Shown: positions 44,050-52,166 of the stretch, piece by piece | Layout of the letters: each line of letters begins with the position of its first letter | How positions within the stretch are numbered: the stretch's first letter is position 1 | DNA from: Flavobacteriales bacterium | GTDB taxonomy: Bacteria; Bacteroidota; Bacteroidia; Flavobacteriales_F; PHOS-HE28 | Assembly (NCBI GenBank): GCA_016710685.1 | Contig: JADJVC010000014.1 | Span: 186,001 to 250,000, forward strand | Length of the DNA: 64,000 bases | Direction of reading: 5' to 3' | Position numbers and translations under genes: made by a program | Notes under the pieces: model-generated | What the model was told of the DNA's origin: nothing | The model's database searches: none | The model's input: the letters and a program-made list of their open reading frames with translations, nothing else

Positions 44050-44901
44050 TTAGGGCTGCACCAGTTTGATGTTGTCCAGCTCGACCGACGCGGAGGTCGA
44101 TCCTTCGGGCAGTTCAGCGCGGATGTAGAAGCGCATGTCCGACCCGGCAACGCTCATCGGCGTGCCGATGTTGATGTAGATCTTGTTCCACGGCCAACTG
44201 CTTCCATCATGCGATGTGGGGGCGGCGTAAGCATAGCCCACTTCGTACGGTTGGTTCGTGCTACCGGCCGTGTATTTTACCCCGAACAGCAACGGCACGT
44301 CGCTGCGGTAGTCAACTTCCAAAAACGCGTTGGGGCTTGTGGAATAAAACGGGTCGCCGCTGCTTACGCCGAGGTACAAGGAATGATCTGCGTCCAGCTC
44401 GATCCGCCCCACGCGCGTTTGTTCGCCCACCAGCGTGCCGTCCCCCGGCACTGGCAGCATCACCGCGGTGCAGTTGGAGGTGTCGAAACGCACGCCGGAC
44501 TCAAAATCCGCCAGCCAGTAGGAGAGGCCGCCGTAATAGTGGAATTCCGGCGCGTAACTCACCGATTGCTCCGGCACCAAGTCCACTTGCTGCTCCCATG
44601 TGGCGTAGTACGGGTATTGGATCCGGTCGTCTGTGCTGCCGTTGTTGCGTATCCCTGCGATCACCTTCAAGCGTGCGCTGCCGGAGCCGATCAACGGGAT
44701 TCTGCTACCCGGCTCCCAAACGCCAACAGGCTGGTCGTTAAGGAACACCCAGCAATCCGTGACTTTGGAGGATGCTTGCTCGCCGCCTTCGGCAACCACC
44801 GTCGGAGTGCCGAGTTGTAGATAGGCGGGGGTGGCCCCGTCTTTGGTGCAAGAGGCTAACAACAGTAAGATCAAGCCGCAGAAGGGCAGGGGGCGGGTCA
44901 T
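44050..44901 (-). CDS. Lipoprotein of unknown function
   Basis: 283 residues from ATG 44901: MTRPLPFCGLILLLLASCTK, lipobox LASC (Cys18). The mature part has two beta-rich halves: a PEGA/Ig-like segment (DCWVFLNDQPVGVWEPGSRI, with ARLKVIAGIRNNGSTDDRIQ) and a C-terminal jelly-roll-like segment (DHSLYLGVSSGDPFYSTSPN, VELDNIKLV). Placement just upstream of the sugar transferase gene may hint at an envelope role, but no function is assigned. Confidence 0.75.
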   Translation of the reverse strand: MTRPLPFCGLILLLLASCTKDGATPAYLQLGTPTVVAEGGEQASSKVTDCWVFLNDQPVGVWEPGSRIPLIGSGSARLKVIAGIRNNGSTDDRIQYPYYATWEQQVDLVPEQSVSYAPEFHYYGGLSYWLADFESGVRFDTSNCTAVMLPVPGDGTLVGEQTRVGRIELDADHSLYLGVSSGDPFYSTSPNAFLEVDYRSDVPLLFGVKYTAGSTNQPYEVGYAYAAPTSHDGSSWPWNKIYINIGTPMSVAGSDMRFYIRAELPEGSTSASVELDNIKLVQP

Positions 44902-44937
44902 GGTGTTTCCTGTGCGGGTAACGCGGTGCAAGGTTGA

Positions 44938-45930
44938 TCAGTATGGCCGGGCGGCGGCTTTGGCCATGGCATCGAGCACGCGATGGGCCAGTTCCAGCGC
45001 GGCCAAACCGTCCGTGGCGGGCACAAGTGGGCGTGTATTGGTGCGAACGGAGTTGGCAAAGGCGCGCAGTTCCTCCCGGATGGCGTTGTCGGCGGGCACG
45101 TCGGGTTTTTCAAAGGCGATCTCGCGGTGGCCCTTGCCCGGGCCTAAGTCGATGGTTACCGCGAAGGGGTCCGGCTTTTCCACGTTGCGCATCCGCAAGA
45201 TCTCGGCTTCCCGCGTTAACATGTCCACGCTGATGTAGGCGTCTTTCTGGAAAAAGCGCGTTTTGCGCATCTTTTTCATGCTGAAGCGGCTGGCCGTAAG
45301 GTTGGCTGTGCAGCCGTTCACGAAGGTGATGCGCGCATTGGCGATGTCGGGCGTTTCGCTCACCACCGATACGCCGCTGGCCTGCACGTCCGCCACAGCG
45401 CAGTTGTTGACGTGTAGAATAATGTCCAGATCGTGGATCATTAAGTCCAGCACTACGCTGACATCTGTTCCCCGTGGATCGAACGTGGCCAGCCGGTGCG
45501 TTTCAATGAACATGGGCTGCTCCAAGGCCCCGCGCACCGCCACGAATGCCGGGTTGAAGCGCTCCACGTGCCCCACCTGAACGGCCAAGCCGGTGGTTTC
45601 GGCGCGGTCGGCCATTTCCCGTGCTTCGGCCAAGGTGTTTGCGATCGGCTTTTCAATGAAGACGTGCTTGCCGGCGTTCAGCGCAAACATGGCGCAATCG
45701 TGATGGGCGAGGGTGGGGGTTACCACGTCCACCGCGTCGCATTGCGCCACCAAATCTTCCATGCTGGAACAGGTCGGCACATCGAATTCCGCTGCTACTG
45801 CCGCTGCCTTTTCAGGGTGTGGGTCGTAAATGCCCACTACCGTTACTTCCTGCAGTTCTTTTAACTGCTGCACATGGATGCGGCCTAAATGGCCCGCCCC
45901 AAGCACCCCGATCCGCAACGGTTTTTCCAT
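44938..45930 (-). CDS. Gfo/Idh/MocA family oxidoreductase
   Basis: 330 residues. N-terminal Rossmann domain with RIGVLGAGHLGRIHVQQLKE (GxGxxG at about 10-15), then CDAVDVVTPTLAHHDCAMFA and the family motif HVFIEKPIANTLAEA (EKP with catalytic Lys). The C-terminal alpha/beta domain is HLDIILHVNN-like (LDLMIHDLDIILHVNNCAVA) with catalytic Asp/His. These enzymes oxidise or reduce sugars and polyols, often nucleotide sugars; the substrate cannot be read from sequence. The position upstream of a sugar-transferase unit fits a nucleotide-sugar role (inference). Confidence 0.9.
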   Translation of the reverse strand: MEKPLRIGVLGAGHLGRIHVQQLKELQEVTVVGIYDPHPEKAAAVAAEFDVPTCSSMEDLVAQCDAVDVVTPTLAHHDCAMFALNAGKHVFIEKPIANTLAEAREMADRAETTGLAVQVGHVERFNPAFVAVRGALEQPMFIETHRLATFDPRGTDVSVVLDLMIHDLDIILHVNNCAVADVQASGVSVVSETPDIANARITFVNGCTANLTASRFSMKKMRKTRFFQKDAYISVDMLTREAEILRMRNVEKPDPFAVTIDLGPGKGHREIAFEKPDVPADNAIREELRAFANSVRTNTRPLVPATDGLAALELAHRVLDAMAKAAARPY

Positions 45931-45940
45931 GGAAGGGCGG

Positions 45941-45948
45941 CAAAAGTA
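45941..45948 (-). promoter_or_regulatory. Putative -7 box of the Gfo/Idh gene
   Basis: TACTTTTG on the minus strand, an exact TAnnTTTG match, 10 nt before the start codon. Confidence 0.55.
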
Positions 45949-46039
45949 GGTTAACCGGCGGGGTGCATGAAATAGCCGCTACCATCGCACCCGACGCGGC
46001 TTCACCTACCTTTCGTCCACTTAGTCACAATCTTGAGGA

Positions 46040-47377
46040 ATGTTCCGATTACCCCGCACCTTCGCCTTTGCAGCCATGCTGATTGCCGCAAGTAGCGCCC
46101 ATGCCCAGCCACAGGCAAATGGGCGCGAGCTGGGCTTCGCTGTTTCTGTTGCGCAAGACGGCGACCTCCCCGGCGCTGTGGCCAAGGCACAAGCCGCGTG
46201 CATGGCCACCATCCATATTTCCATCAGCTGGAATAACCTGCACCCTGACACGCTCAGCTGGAACGCCAACGTGCTTACCCATCTGGACCTCATCAACCTC
46301 TACTTCGCCTCTATTGGAGTGAAGGTGGAATTGCAGATCGGCCCCGTAAACACCGTGGTGGACCAATCGCCTGCTGAGCTAGTGGGCTTGCCTTACAACG
46401 ACCCGCGCGTGGTGCGCGACATGCAACGCACGCTGGACACTGTATTTGCACACTTTTCCGGGGTGCAACTCGCCGCGCTCAACATCAGCAACGAAAGCGA
46501 TGTGCTGTGGGGCACGGACGCGGCGCTCTACAGCCAGTTCGGCCAATTCATGCAGGAAGTGGCGCCACATGCCAAAGCCGCTTATTTCGCCAGTCACGGT
46601 GATACCCTTAGTGTGGGCACCACCTTCACGTGGGCCGGCCTTACTGATCCATTGAGAGCCCCGTTGTGCCAGATCGCCAATGCCGCCAGCGACCACATTT
46701 CCGCTACGTATTACGGCATCCAAAACGATTTCACGGTAAAACCGCCGACCGATGTAATTGCGGACATGGACTTGCTGATGGCCATGCAGCCCAACCCACA
46801 GCCCGTGCGCTTGGCAGAAATCGGCTACCCAACAAGCAGCACCTGTGTTAGCAGTGACGAGCTGCAAGTCCAATTCGTGCAAGCCGCTTTCACCGCGTGG
46901 GACCAACACGCTTACCGCATGAAGTACATGGGTTGGTTCCTGCTCACCGATTGGGACAGTGCCACGGTGGACACGCTGGGGGCCTATTACGGCATTAGTT
47001 CTCCGGTATTTTTGGAATACCTGCGGACACTGGGATTGCGCACCAATCCCGGCAGTGGTACGGACAAACCCGCCTACCAAACGCTGCTTTGCGAACTGCA
47101 AGCCCGCAGTTTCTGCGCCACCGCCTGTGCCAACGGGATTCCGGAACAGACTTTGCGAGATCCGGTAATTGCGCCAAATCCCGCCAAAGACATTATCCGC
47201 ATAACCGGCGCAACCGTTGTAGACGGTACCCCGATCAATTTCGTCTCCATGGCAGGCCTTACGCAATTCACGTTGCCTTTCGCTGCGGAAATCGATATTT
47301 CCATGATCCCACCGGGCGTTTATGCCGTACGCATCCCCGGCCTGGCACCGGCTTTACTGGTGATCGCCGGGCGCTAG
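46040..47377 (+). CDS. T9SS-secreted glycosidase-like (clan GH-A-type) protein
   Basis: 445 residues: signal peptide (about 1-23), then a probable TIM barrel. Two glutamates sit where clan GH-A enzymes carry acid/base and nucleophile: Asn151-Glu152 in ALNISNESDVLWGT (end of a fourth strand) and Glu260 in VRLAEIGYPTSSTC (seventh strand). MATIHISISWNNLHP and MKYMGWFLLTDWDS fit strands 2 and 8. The last about 75 residues look like a T9SS domain (VIAPNPAKDIIRITGATVVD to IPPGVYAVRIPG). Probably an outer-surface glycoside hydrolase of unknown specificity; no exact GH family assigned. Confidence 0.75.
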   Translation: MFRLPRTFAFAAMLIAASSAHAQPQANGRELGFAVSVAQDGDLPGAVAKAQAACMATIHISISWNNLHPDTLSWNANVLTHLDLINLYFASIGVKVELQIGPVNTVVDQSPAELVGLPYNDPRVVRDMQRTLDTVFAHFSGVQLAALNISNESDVLWGTDAALYSQFGQFMQEVAPHAKAAYFASHGDTLSVGTTFTWAGLTDPLRAPLCQIANAASDHISATYYGIQNDFTVKPPTDVIADMDLLMAMQPNPQPVRLAEIGYPTSSTCVSSDELQVQFVQAAFTAWDQHAYRMKYMGWFLLTDWDSATVDTLGAYYGISSPVFLEYLRTLGLRTNPGSGTDKPAYQTLLCELQARSFCATACANGIPEQTLRDPVIAPNPAKDIIRITGATVVDGTPINFVSMAGLTQFTLPFAAEIDISMIPPGVYAVRIPGLAPALLVIAGR

Positions 47378-47423
47378 TGGAACGGATACCGTTTCCACCG
47401 TCACCACAATTCTCCGCTCCGCA

Positions 47424-47431
47424 TACCTTCG
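47424..47431 (+). promoter_or_regulatory. Putative -7 box of the pcm remnant
   Basis: TACCTTCG, 6 nt before ATG 47438. Confidence 0.45.
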
Positions 47432-47437
47432 CCGCCC

Positions 47438-47860
47438 ATGCCCCCTGACGATTACCGCCAAAAAGTGTTGGAGGTTGGCACTGGCAGCGGCTACCAGACT
47501 GCCATTTTATGCGAGCTGGGCGCGAAAGTGTTCAGCATTGAACGCCACAAACCTTTGCACATCGCCACCAAGCGCCGGTTGGCGGAATTGGGCTACAGAC
47601 CCACGCTGGTGCATGGCGACGGCTATCTCGGCATGCCACTGCACGGGCCGTTCAACAAGGTTATCGTGACCTGCGGTGCGCCCGATGTGCCCGCCCCTCT
47701 CATGGACCAGTTACTGTCCGGTGGGAGGTTGGTGATCCCCGTGGGTGACGAAGAAGGCCAACGTATGCTCACTATCGATATTTCCCCGCAAGGTCCCGTC
47801 CGTAAGGAGCACGGCGCGTTCAGTTTCGTACCTATGTTGGAGCATAAGGCAAAGGGATGA
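47438..47860 (+). pseudogene. pcm: Protein-L-isoaspartate O-methyltransferase with internal deletion
   Basis: 140 residues where about 210 are expected. MPPDDYRQK matches the very start of Bacteroidota Pcm proteins and KVLEVGTGSGYQTAILCELG the SAM-binding motif normally about 70 residues later; here they are fused in frame at GlnLys. The missing segment includes the GQTISQP-type substrate loop with the conserved Ser. The rest (VFSIERHKPLHIATKRRLAE, VIVTCGAPDVPAPLMDQLL, LLSGGRLVIPVGDEEGQ) is intact. An intact enzyme would repair L-isoaspartyl residues; this version should be inactive. The join at CAAAAAG suggests deletion across a short direct repeat, or an assembly collapse. Confidence 0.8.
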
Positions 47861-48073
47861 GTTTGCATTATTGATCCCTGTACTACATTCGCCCCCTCAA
47901 AGCCAAAGCGCTCCAGCTTGAACGTACCCTTGCAGACAGGTTTTTCCCACGATCAACAAAAAGTTGTTGATACATCAGCAGCCTGTTTATAAGTTTGCCG
48001 CCCAGATCGGATAGTTTTGGCCCCGACCAAGCAACAAGAACCACACAACCTAAGCACACTAAAACTAAAAATC

Positions 48074-48913
48074 ATGAAGAAGACAGTACTGTTCACCGCA
48101 GCGCTCTTCGCCGTAACGGCTGCCTCTGCCCAGACCGGGGAGATCACCAGCAACCGTGGCGAGAATTGGCTGTCCCAGGACGGCGATTGGGGCCTCACTT
48201 TTGATGCTAACCCATTGCTGAACTACGCCGGCAACCTGTTCAACGGCCACCAAGGCAACAGCATCGGCAGCGGCCTCACCTTCCTTCGCCCCGATTTCGC
48301 GATCCGCGGCAAGAAGTTGATCGATGCCAACACGGCTTACCGCGGTGCCCTGCGCATCGGCTTCGGTAGCAATAAAACCACAACCAAGGTTCAAGATGCA
48401 GCACCAGGTGCTGCTGCAACTGCCAGGGTTGAGGACGTGGAAAAGATGAATAACATGAACATCAATCTGGGCTTTGGTCTGGAGAAGCGCGTGGGTAGCA
48501 CACGCTTGGTAGGTGTTTATGGTGCCCAAGTCGGCTTCGGCATCGGTTCTTCCAAGACCACGTACGAGTATGGCAACGCGTTGACCGCGACCAACCAAAA
48601 CCCGACCAACTCCTTCAACCAAGGAGCCGGTGTTACGGAGGTGAAGAACGGTTCCACCTTCAGCATCGGCCTCAACGCCTTTGCAGGTGTGGAGTGGTTC
48701 TGCGCTCCTAAGATCTCCCTCAGCGGAGAGTACACCTGGGGTCTCGCTATGGCGAGCACTGGTTTCGGTACTACCAGCACCGATTCATGGGATGGTGCCA
48801 ACAACACGGTATTGACCACCACCAACGAGGGTGCGTCGGACAAGACCAACAGCTTCAGCATCGATACAGGTGTTACCGGAGCTACTGTTGGTGTTAACTT
48901 CTACTTCCAGTAA
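48074..48913 (+). CDS. Outer-membrane beta-barrel protein
   Basis: 279 residues from ATG 48074, with a signal peptide (MKKTVLFTAALFAVTAASAQ). The mature protein alternates amphipathic strands (AYRGALRIGFGSNKTTTK, NMNINLGFGLEKRVGSTRLV, GVYGAQVGFGIGSSKTTYEY, FSIGLNAFAGVEWFCAPKIS) and ends with ATVGVNFYFQ, an aromatic C-terminal strand as in outer-membrane barrels. Pattern suggests an 8- to 10-stranded OmpA/OmpW-like barrel; no ligand or function can be assigned. Followed by a strong terminator, so probably a highly expressed single gene. Confidence 0.82.
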   Translation: MKKTVLFTAALFAVTAASAQTGEITSNRGENWLSQDGDWGLTFDANPLLNYAGNLFNGHQGNSIGSGLTFLRPDFAIRGKKLIDANTAYRGALRIGFGSNKTTTKVQDAAPGAAATARVEDVEKMNNMNINLGFGLEKRVGSTRLVGVYGAQVGFGIGSSKTTYEYGNALTATNQNPTNSFNQGAGVTEVKNGSTFSIGLNAFAGVEWFCAPKISLSGEYTWGLAMASTGFGTTSTDSWDGANNTVLTTTNEGASDKTNSFSIDTGVTGATVGVNFYFQ

Positions 48914-48935
48914 GCGGTTCCCGCTTTGGTCAAGG

Positions 48936-48965
48936 ACGCCCCCGGAAACGGGGGCGTTCTTCTTT
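48936..48965 (+). terminator. Rho-independent terminator
   Basis: ACGCCCCCG-GAAA-CGGGGGCGT with a GNRA tetraloop, followed by TCTTCTTTTA; 23 bp after the barrel gene stop. Confidence 0.88.
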
Positions 48966-49036
48966 TATACCCCCTCACTTCTTTGTTCAATACAGGTCTG
49001 CCCCCTCGGGAGACATTGATGGAACGAAGTGCGACA

Positions 49037-49044
49037 TACCTTCG
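49037..49044 (+). promoter_or_regulatory. Putative -7 box of nnr (leaderless)
   Basis: TACCTTCG followed by CTCC and ATG 49049; exact 4-nt spacing shared with hbd, fsa and hisS. Confidence 0.6.
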
Positions 49045-49048
49045 CTCC

Positions 49049-50563
49049 ATGCTCCCTGTGCTCTCCGCCACGCAGCTTCGCGAAGCCGATGCCCGCACGA
49101 TCGCAAACGAACCGATTTCCTCGTTGAAGCTGATGGAACGCGCTGCCGCCCATTGCACCCAAAAGCTATTGGAGACCCTTGCTTGGGATGTGCCGGTAGT
49201 GGTACTTGCCGGAATGGGCAACAACGGCGGTGACGGCTTGGCAATGGCCCGCATGCTTCAAAGCGCTGGCCAGCGTGTGCGCGTGATCGTGCTAAAACAC
49301 AAGACGGAAGGGTCCCCCGATTTTCAGCATAACCTGCTGTGGGCCACAGAATCAGGTTTGGCGATCGAGGTATTGGATGAAGGTGCCGAATTGCCGGAGT
49401 TTGACCCCGGATCGTATTTGATCGATGCTATTTTAGGCACTGGGCTTCAGCGACCTATATCCGGATGGATGAAAGAGATTGTGCGTGCCTTGAACCAGCG
49501 CCCTAACACCGTCCTGGCCATCGACATGCCGTCGGGCCTATTCGCGGAAGATAACTCCGGGAATGACACGGAGGCTATTGTTCAGGCCGATCACACCTTC
49601 ACCTTGGAAGTGCCGAAACTGGCCCTTTTGCTGCCTGAAAATGCACGCTTTGTAGGTGAATGGGATGTTGTTCCGATCGGGCTGGACAAAGAATTTATTG
49701 CCTCGTTGAAGCCGCTGGCCGTAGTACTGGTGCAAGCCGATGTGGCCGCGCTGATGCCTGTTCGCACCCGCTTTTCCCACAAAGGCGACCATGGCCATGC
49801 TTGGCTTTTAGCCGGTGGCGAGGGCAAAATGGGCGCGGCATTACTGGCCGCAAAAGCGAGTTTGCGCAGCGGTACCGGGTTGCTCACGCTTCATGTCCCC
49901 CATGGAAATGATGTTCTCGTGCATACGGCAATTCCGGAGGCCATGGTTTCCATGGATGTATCAGCAACACATCTTACGGCATTGCCCAAGTTCGCAAAGG
50001 CCTCGGCCATCGGCATCGGGCCGGGCATCGGAACCGACGCGGAAACAGCGAGCATGCTCAAACGGCTCATTCAAGATGCGCCTGCACCCTTGGTGATTGA
50101 TGCCGATGCACTGAACATTCTCGCCGAAAACAAGACCTGGCTGGCGTTCCTGCCTCCCGGTACCGTGCTAACACCGCATCCCAAGGAATTTGACCGTTTG
50201 GCAGGGGCTTCTACGAACGGCTACGAGCGTTTGCATAAGGCCAAGGCATTGGCCGTTAAAATGAACATGGTGCTGGTGCTGAAAGGCGCGTACACCGCCA
50301 TCCTGTCCCCGGACGGAAGGGTGTTCTTCAATTCCACCGGCAACCCCGGCATGGCCAAAGGCGGCAGCGGCGATGCGCTTACCGGCATCATCACCGGCCT
50401 GCGTGCGCAAGGGCTCGATCCGCTTTCCGCAGCATTGCTTGGCGTATATGCACATGGCTTGGCCGGTGATCTAGCAGCAAAGCAACTCGGCTTGGACGGT
50501 ATGCTCCCCAGCGATCTAATTGAGCACTTGCCGGAAGCTTGGGTTAAGTTGAGGTCAACGTAG
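49049..50563 (+). CDS. nnr: Bifunctional NAD(P)H-hydrate epimerase / ADP-dependent NAD(P)H-hydrate dehydratase
   Basis: 504 residues with both NAD(P)HX-repair activities. The N-terminal YjeF_N epimerase (about 1-210) has VVVLAGMGNNGGDGLAMARM and the active-site region YLIDAILGTGLQRPISGWMK with AIDMPSGL. The C-terminal YjeF_C dehydratase (about 230-500) has GHAWLLAGGEGKMGAALLAA, AIGIGPGIGTDAET, PLVIDADALNIL and NPGMAKGGSGDALTGIITGL (the ATP/ADP-binding NPGMAxGGSGD motif). Start at ATG 49049 is preferred over 49019 because a TACCTTCG box lies 4 nt upstream. Confidence 0.95.
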   Translation: MLPVLSATQLREADARTIANEPISSLKLMERAAAHCTQKLLETLAWDVPVVVLAGMGNNGGDGLAMARMLQSAGQRVRVIVLKHKTEGSPDFQHNLLWATESGLAIEVLDEGAELPEFDPGSYLIDAILGTGLQRPISGWMKEIVRALNQRPNTVLAIDMPSGLFAEDNSGNDTEAIVQADHTFTLEVPKLALLLPENARFVGEWDVVPIGLDKEFIASLKPLAVVLVQADVAALMPVRTRFSHKGDHGHAWLLAGGEGKMGAALLAAKASLRSGTGLLTLHVPHGNDVLVHTAIPEAMVSMDVSATHLTALPKFAKASAIGIGPGIGTDAETASMLKRLIQDAPAPLVIDADALNILAENKTWLAFLPPGTVLTPHPKEFDRLAGASTNGYERLHKAKALAVKMNMVLVLKGAYTAILSPDGRVFFNSTGNPGMAKGGSGDALTGIITGLRAQGLDPLSAALLGVYAHGLAGDLAAKQLGLDGMLPSDLIEHLPEAWVKLRST

Positions 50564-50577
50564 CTGTAAGAAACAGG

Positions 50578-50700
50578 TTAGTTACGAGTTGTTTAGTTAC
50601 GAGTTGTGTGTTGTGCACCGAACGCATAACTCGTAACCCGTAACCCGTAACCCGTAACCCGTAACCCGTAACCCGTAACCGGCCAACCCATAACCCGCAA
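50578..50700. repeat. CGTAACC heptamer array with inverted GTTACGAGTT units
   Basis: 50632-50680 is seven perfect CGTAACC units, preceded by CATAACT and followed by degenerate units (GGCCAAC, CCATAAC, CCGCAAC). Upstream, 50581-50605 has GTTACGAGTT twice, complementary to AACTCGTAAC at 50629-50637. The array can therefore fold back on its 5' side. It fills the gap between convergent nnr and the YciO/Sua5 gene. Confidence 0.9.
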
Positions 50701-50738
50701 CAGCCAAACCCGTAACTCGTACCCCCAACCCGTAGCCT

Positions 50739-51359
50739 TTACAACAGCCCCTCTACATCCCCTTTTCCTTGGCGCAACAGTTCTGGCTCAGGGCCGGTTA
50801 GGTCAATAACCGTGGACCCCTCCAATCCACACATTCCGCCATCGATCACCAGGTCCACCTGCTTGCCGATGCGTTCGTTGATCAGCTCAGGGTCAGTGGT
50901 GTAATCCAGCAGTTCGTCGTCGTCATGTACGCTGGTCACCACCAATGCATGGCCCAATTCCTCTACCAACGCGAGCGGGATGGGGTGATCCGGAACGCGG
51001 ATGCCCACGGTGCGTTTGTTGTTCTTAAAGATCTTCGGGATCTCGTTGCTGGCCGGTACAATGAAGGTGTAAGGCCCCGGCAATGCCTTCTTCATGGTAC
51101 GGAATGCCGGTGTGGTGATGGAGCGCGCGTATTCGCTCAATTGGCTCAGGTCCTTGCAGATCAGCGAAAGGTTGGTCTTTTGTGCCTTGGTGCCTTTTAG
51201 CCGGGCAATAGCCTCGATGGCGCGGGCGTTCTGCGCGCTGCACACGTAAGCGTATACCGTGTCCGTGGGGCAAACCACCACCGCGCCCTTGTTGAGCAAT
51301 TGCACCACCTCCTTCACCTTCCGAGGCTCCGGATTCTTCGGGTGGATCGCAAGCAACAT
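50739..51359 (-). CDS. YciO/Sua5/YrdC family protein (threonylcarbamoyl-AMP synthase-like)
   Basis: 206 residues of the YrdC fold: GAVVVCPTDTVYAYVCSAQN, RLKGTKAQKTNLSLICKDLS, LPGPYTFIVPASNEIPKIF, RTVGIRVPDHPIPLALVEEL and DGGMCGLEGSTVIDL. TsaC/Sua5 makes threonylcarbamoyl-AMP for tRNA t6A; the sequence is closer to the YciO subgroup, whose role is less certain. The usual TsaC motif KRPLS is replaced by QKTNLS. Its ATG is directly adjacent to the fsa stop codon, so the two are cotranscribed, fsa first... in the minus direction this gene follows upstream. Confidence 0.85.
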   Translation of the reverse strand: MLLAIHPKNPEPRKVKEVVQLLNKGAVVVCPTDTVYAYVCSAQNARAIEAIARLKGTKAQKTNLSLICKDLSQLSEYARSITTPAFRTMKKALPGPYTFIVPASNEIPKIFKNNKRTVGIRVPDHPIPLALVEELGHALVVTSVHDDDELLDYTTDPELINERIGKQVDLVIDGGMCGLEGSTVIDLTGPEPELLRQGKGDVEGLL

Positions 51360-52028
51360 TTATTTCGCCTTTACTTGCGCCGCTTTTTTGTGGTCCGCGA
51401 GGAATTTCTCCAGCCCGCTGGTGGTGAGCGGATGGTCGAACAGCGCAACGATGGCGCTCAACGGGCACGTGGCCACGTCCGCACCCACGGTGGCGCACTG
51501 CACGATGTGCATAGGGTGCCGGATGCTGGCCGCCAGGATCTGCGTAGTGAAGCCGTAGTTGTCATAGATGGTCCGGATGTCGTCGATCAGCTGAACGCCG
51601 TCCGTGCTGATGTCGTCCAAGCGGCCGATGAACGGCGACACGTAAGTGGCACCGGCCTTCGCGGCCAACAAGGCCTGACCGGAACTGAACACCAGTGTGC
51701 AATTGGTCTTGATGCCTTTGTTGGTGAAGTATTTAATCGCTTTTACGCCATCGCGGGTCATCGGCAATTTCACGGTGATGTTGGGGTGCAACGCCGCCAA
51801 GTTCTCGCCTTCGCGCACCATGCCTTTGTAGTCCGTGGCGATCACCTCCGCGCTCACGTCGCCATCCACAATGTTGCAGATGTCCACATAGTGCTTCATC
51901 ACCTTGTCCGTGCCGCTGATGCCTTCTTTGGCCATCAATGAAGGATTGGTGGTTACGCCGTCGAGGATCCCGAGGTCCTGCGCTTCCTTGATCTGCGCCA
52001 AGCTGGCGGTGTCGATGAAAAATTTCAT
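51360..52028 (-). CDS. fsa: Transaldolase / fructose-6-phosphate aldolase-type
   Basis: 222 residues, the short TalC/FSA subfamily: MKFFIDTASLAQIKEAQDLG, GVTTNPSLMAKEG, and the Schiff-base lysine Lys87 in ITVKLPMTRDG, then NCTLVFSSGQALLAAKAGAT and YVSPFIGRLDD. In most bacteria these short enzymes act as transaldolases of the pentose phosphate pathway. ATG 52028 matches the family start and lies 4 nt after TACCTTCG on the minus strand. Its TAA immediately precedes, without a gap, the reading frame end of the YciO-type gene's start region. Confidence 0.93.
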   Translation of the reverse strand: MKFFIDTASLAQIKEAQDLGILDGVTTNPSLMAKEGISGTDKVMKHYVDICNIVDGDVSAEVIATDYKGMVREGENLAALHPNITVKLPMTRDGVKAIKYFTNKGIKTNCTLVFSSGQALLAAKAGATYVSPFIGRLDDISTDGVQLIDDIRTIYDNYGFTTQILAASIRHPMHIVQCATVGADVATCPLSAIVALFDHPLTTSGLEKFLADHKKAAQVKAK

Positions 52029-52032
52029 GGCG

Positions 52033-52040
52033 CGAAGGTA
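52033..52040 (-). promoter_or_regulatory. Putative -7 box of fsa (leaderless)
   Basis: TACCTTCG on the minus strand followed by CGCC and ATG; 4-nt spacing. Confidence 0.6.
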
Positions 52041-52115
52041 ATAGTTCCGGTAGCGGTTCGAATGCAGGTCCTGCGGGAGGCCTTGATGGAACCCCTGAAA
52101 ATACCTCATGCAACG

Positions 52116-52144
52116 CAAAAACGGCCCAGCTTTCGCCGGGCCGT
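52116..52144 (-). terminator. Rho-independent terminator of the T9SS protein gene
   Basis: ACGGCCC (52121-52127) pairs with GGGCCGT (52138-52144), with a T-rich tail in the minus direction (complement of CAAAA, 52116-52120); 23 bp after the stop at 52167. Confidence 0.78.
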
Positions 52145-52166
52145 TCGCCTTACGTTCTGTATGGGG

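Noticed and set aside
50632..50680. Possible CRISPR array
   Set aside because: Units are 7 bp with no spacers and no cas genes nearby; this is a simple tandem repeat.
52053..52075. tRNA T-arm-like GGTTCGAATGC
   Set aside because: No matching stem, acceptor or anticodon arm nearby; it lies in the upstream region of fsa.
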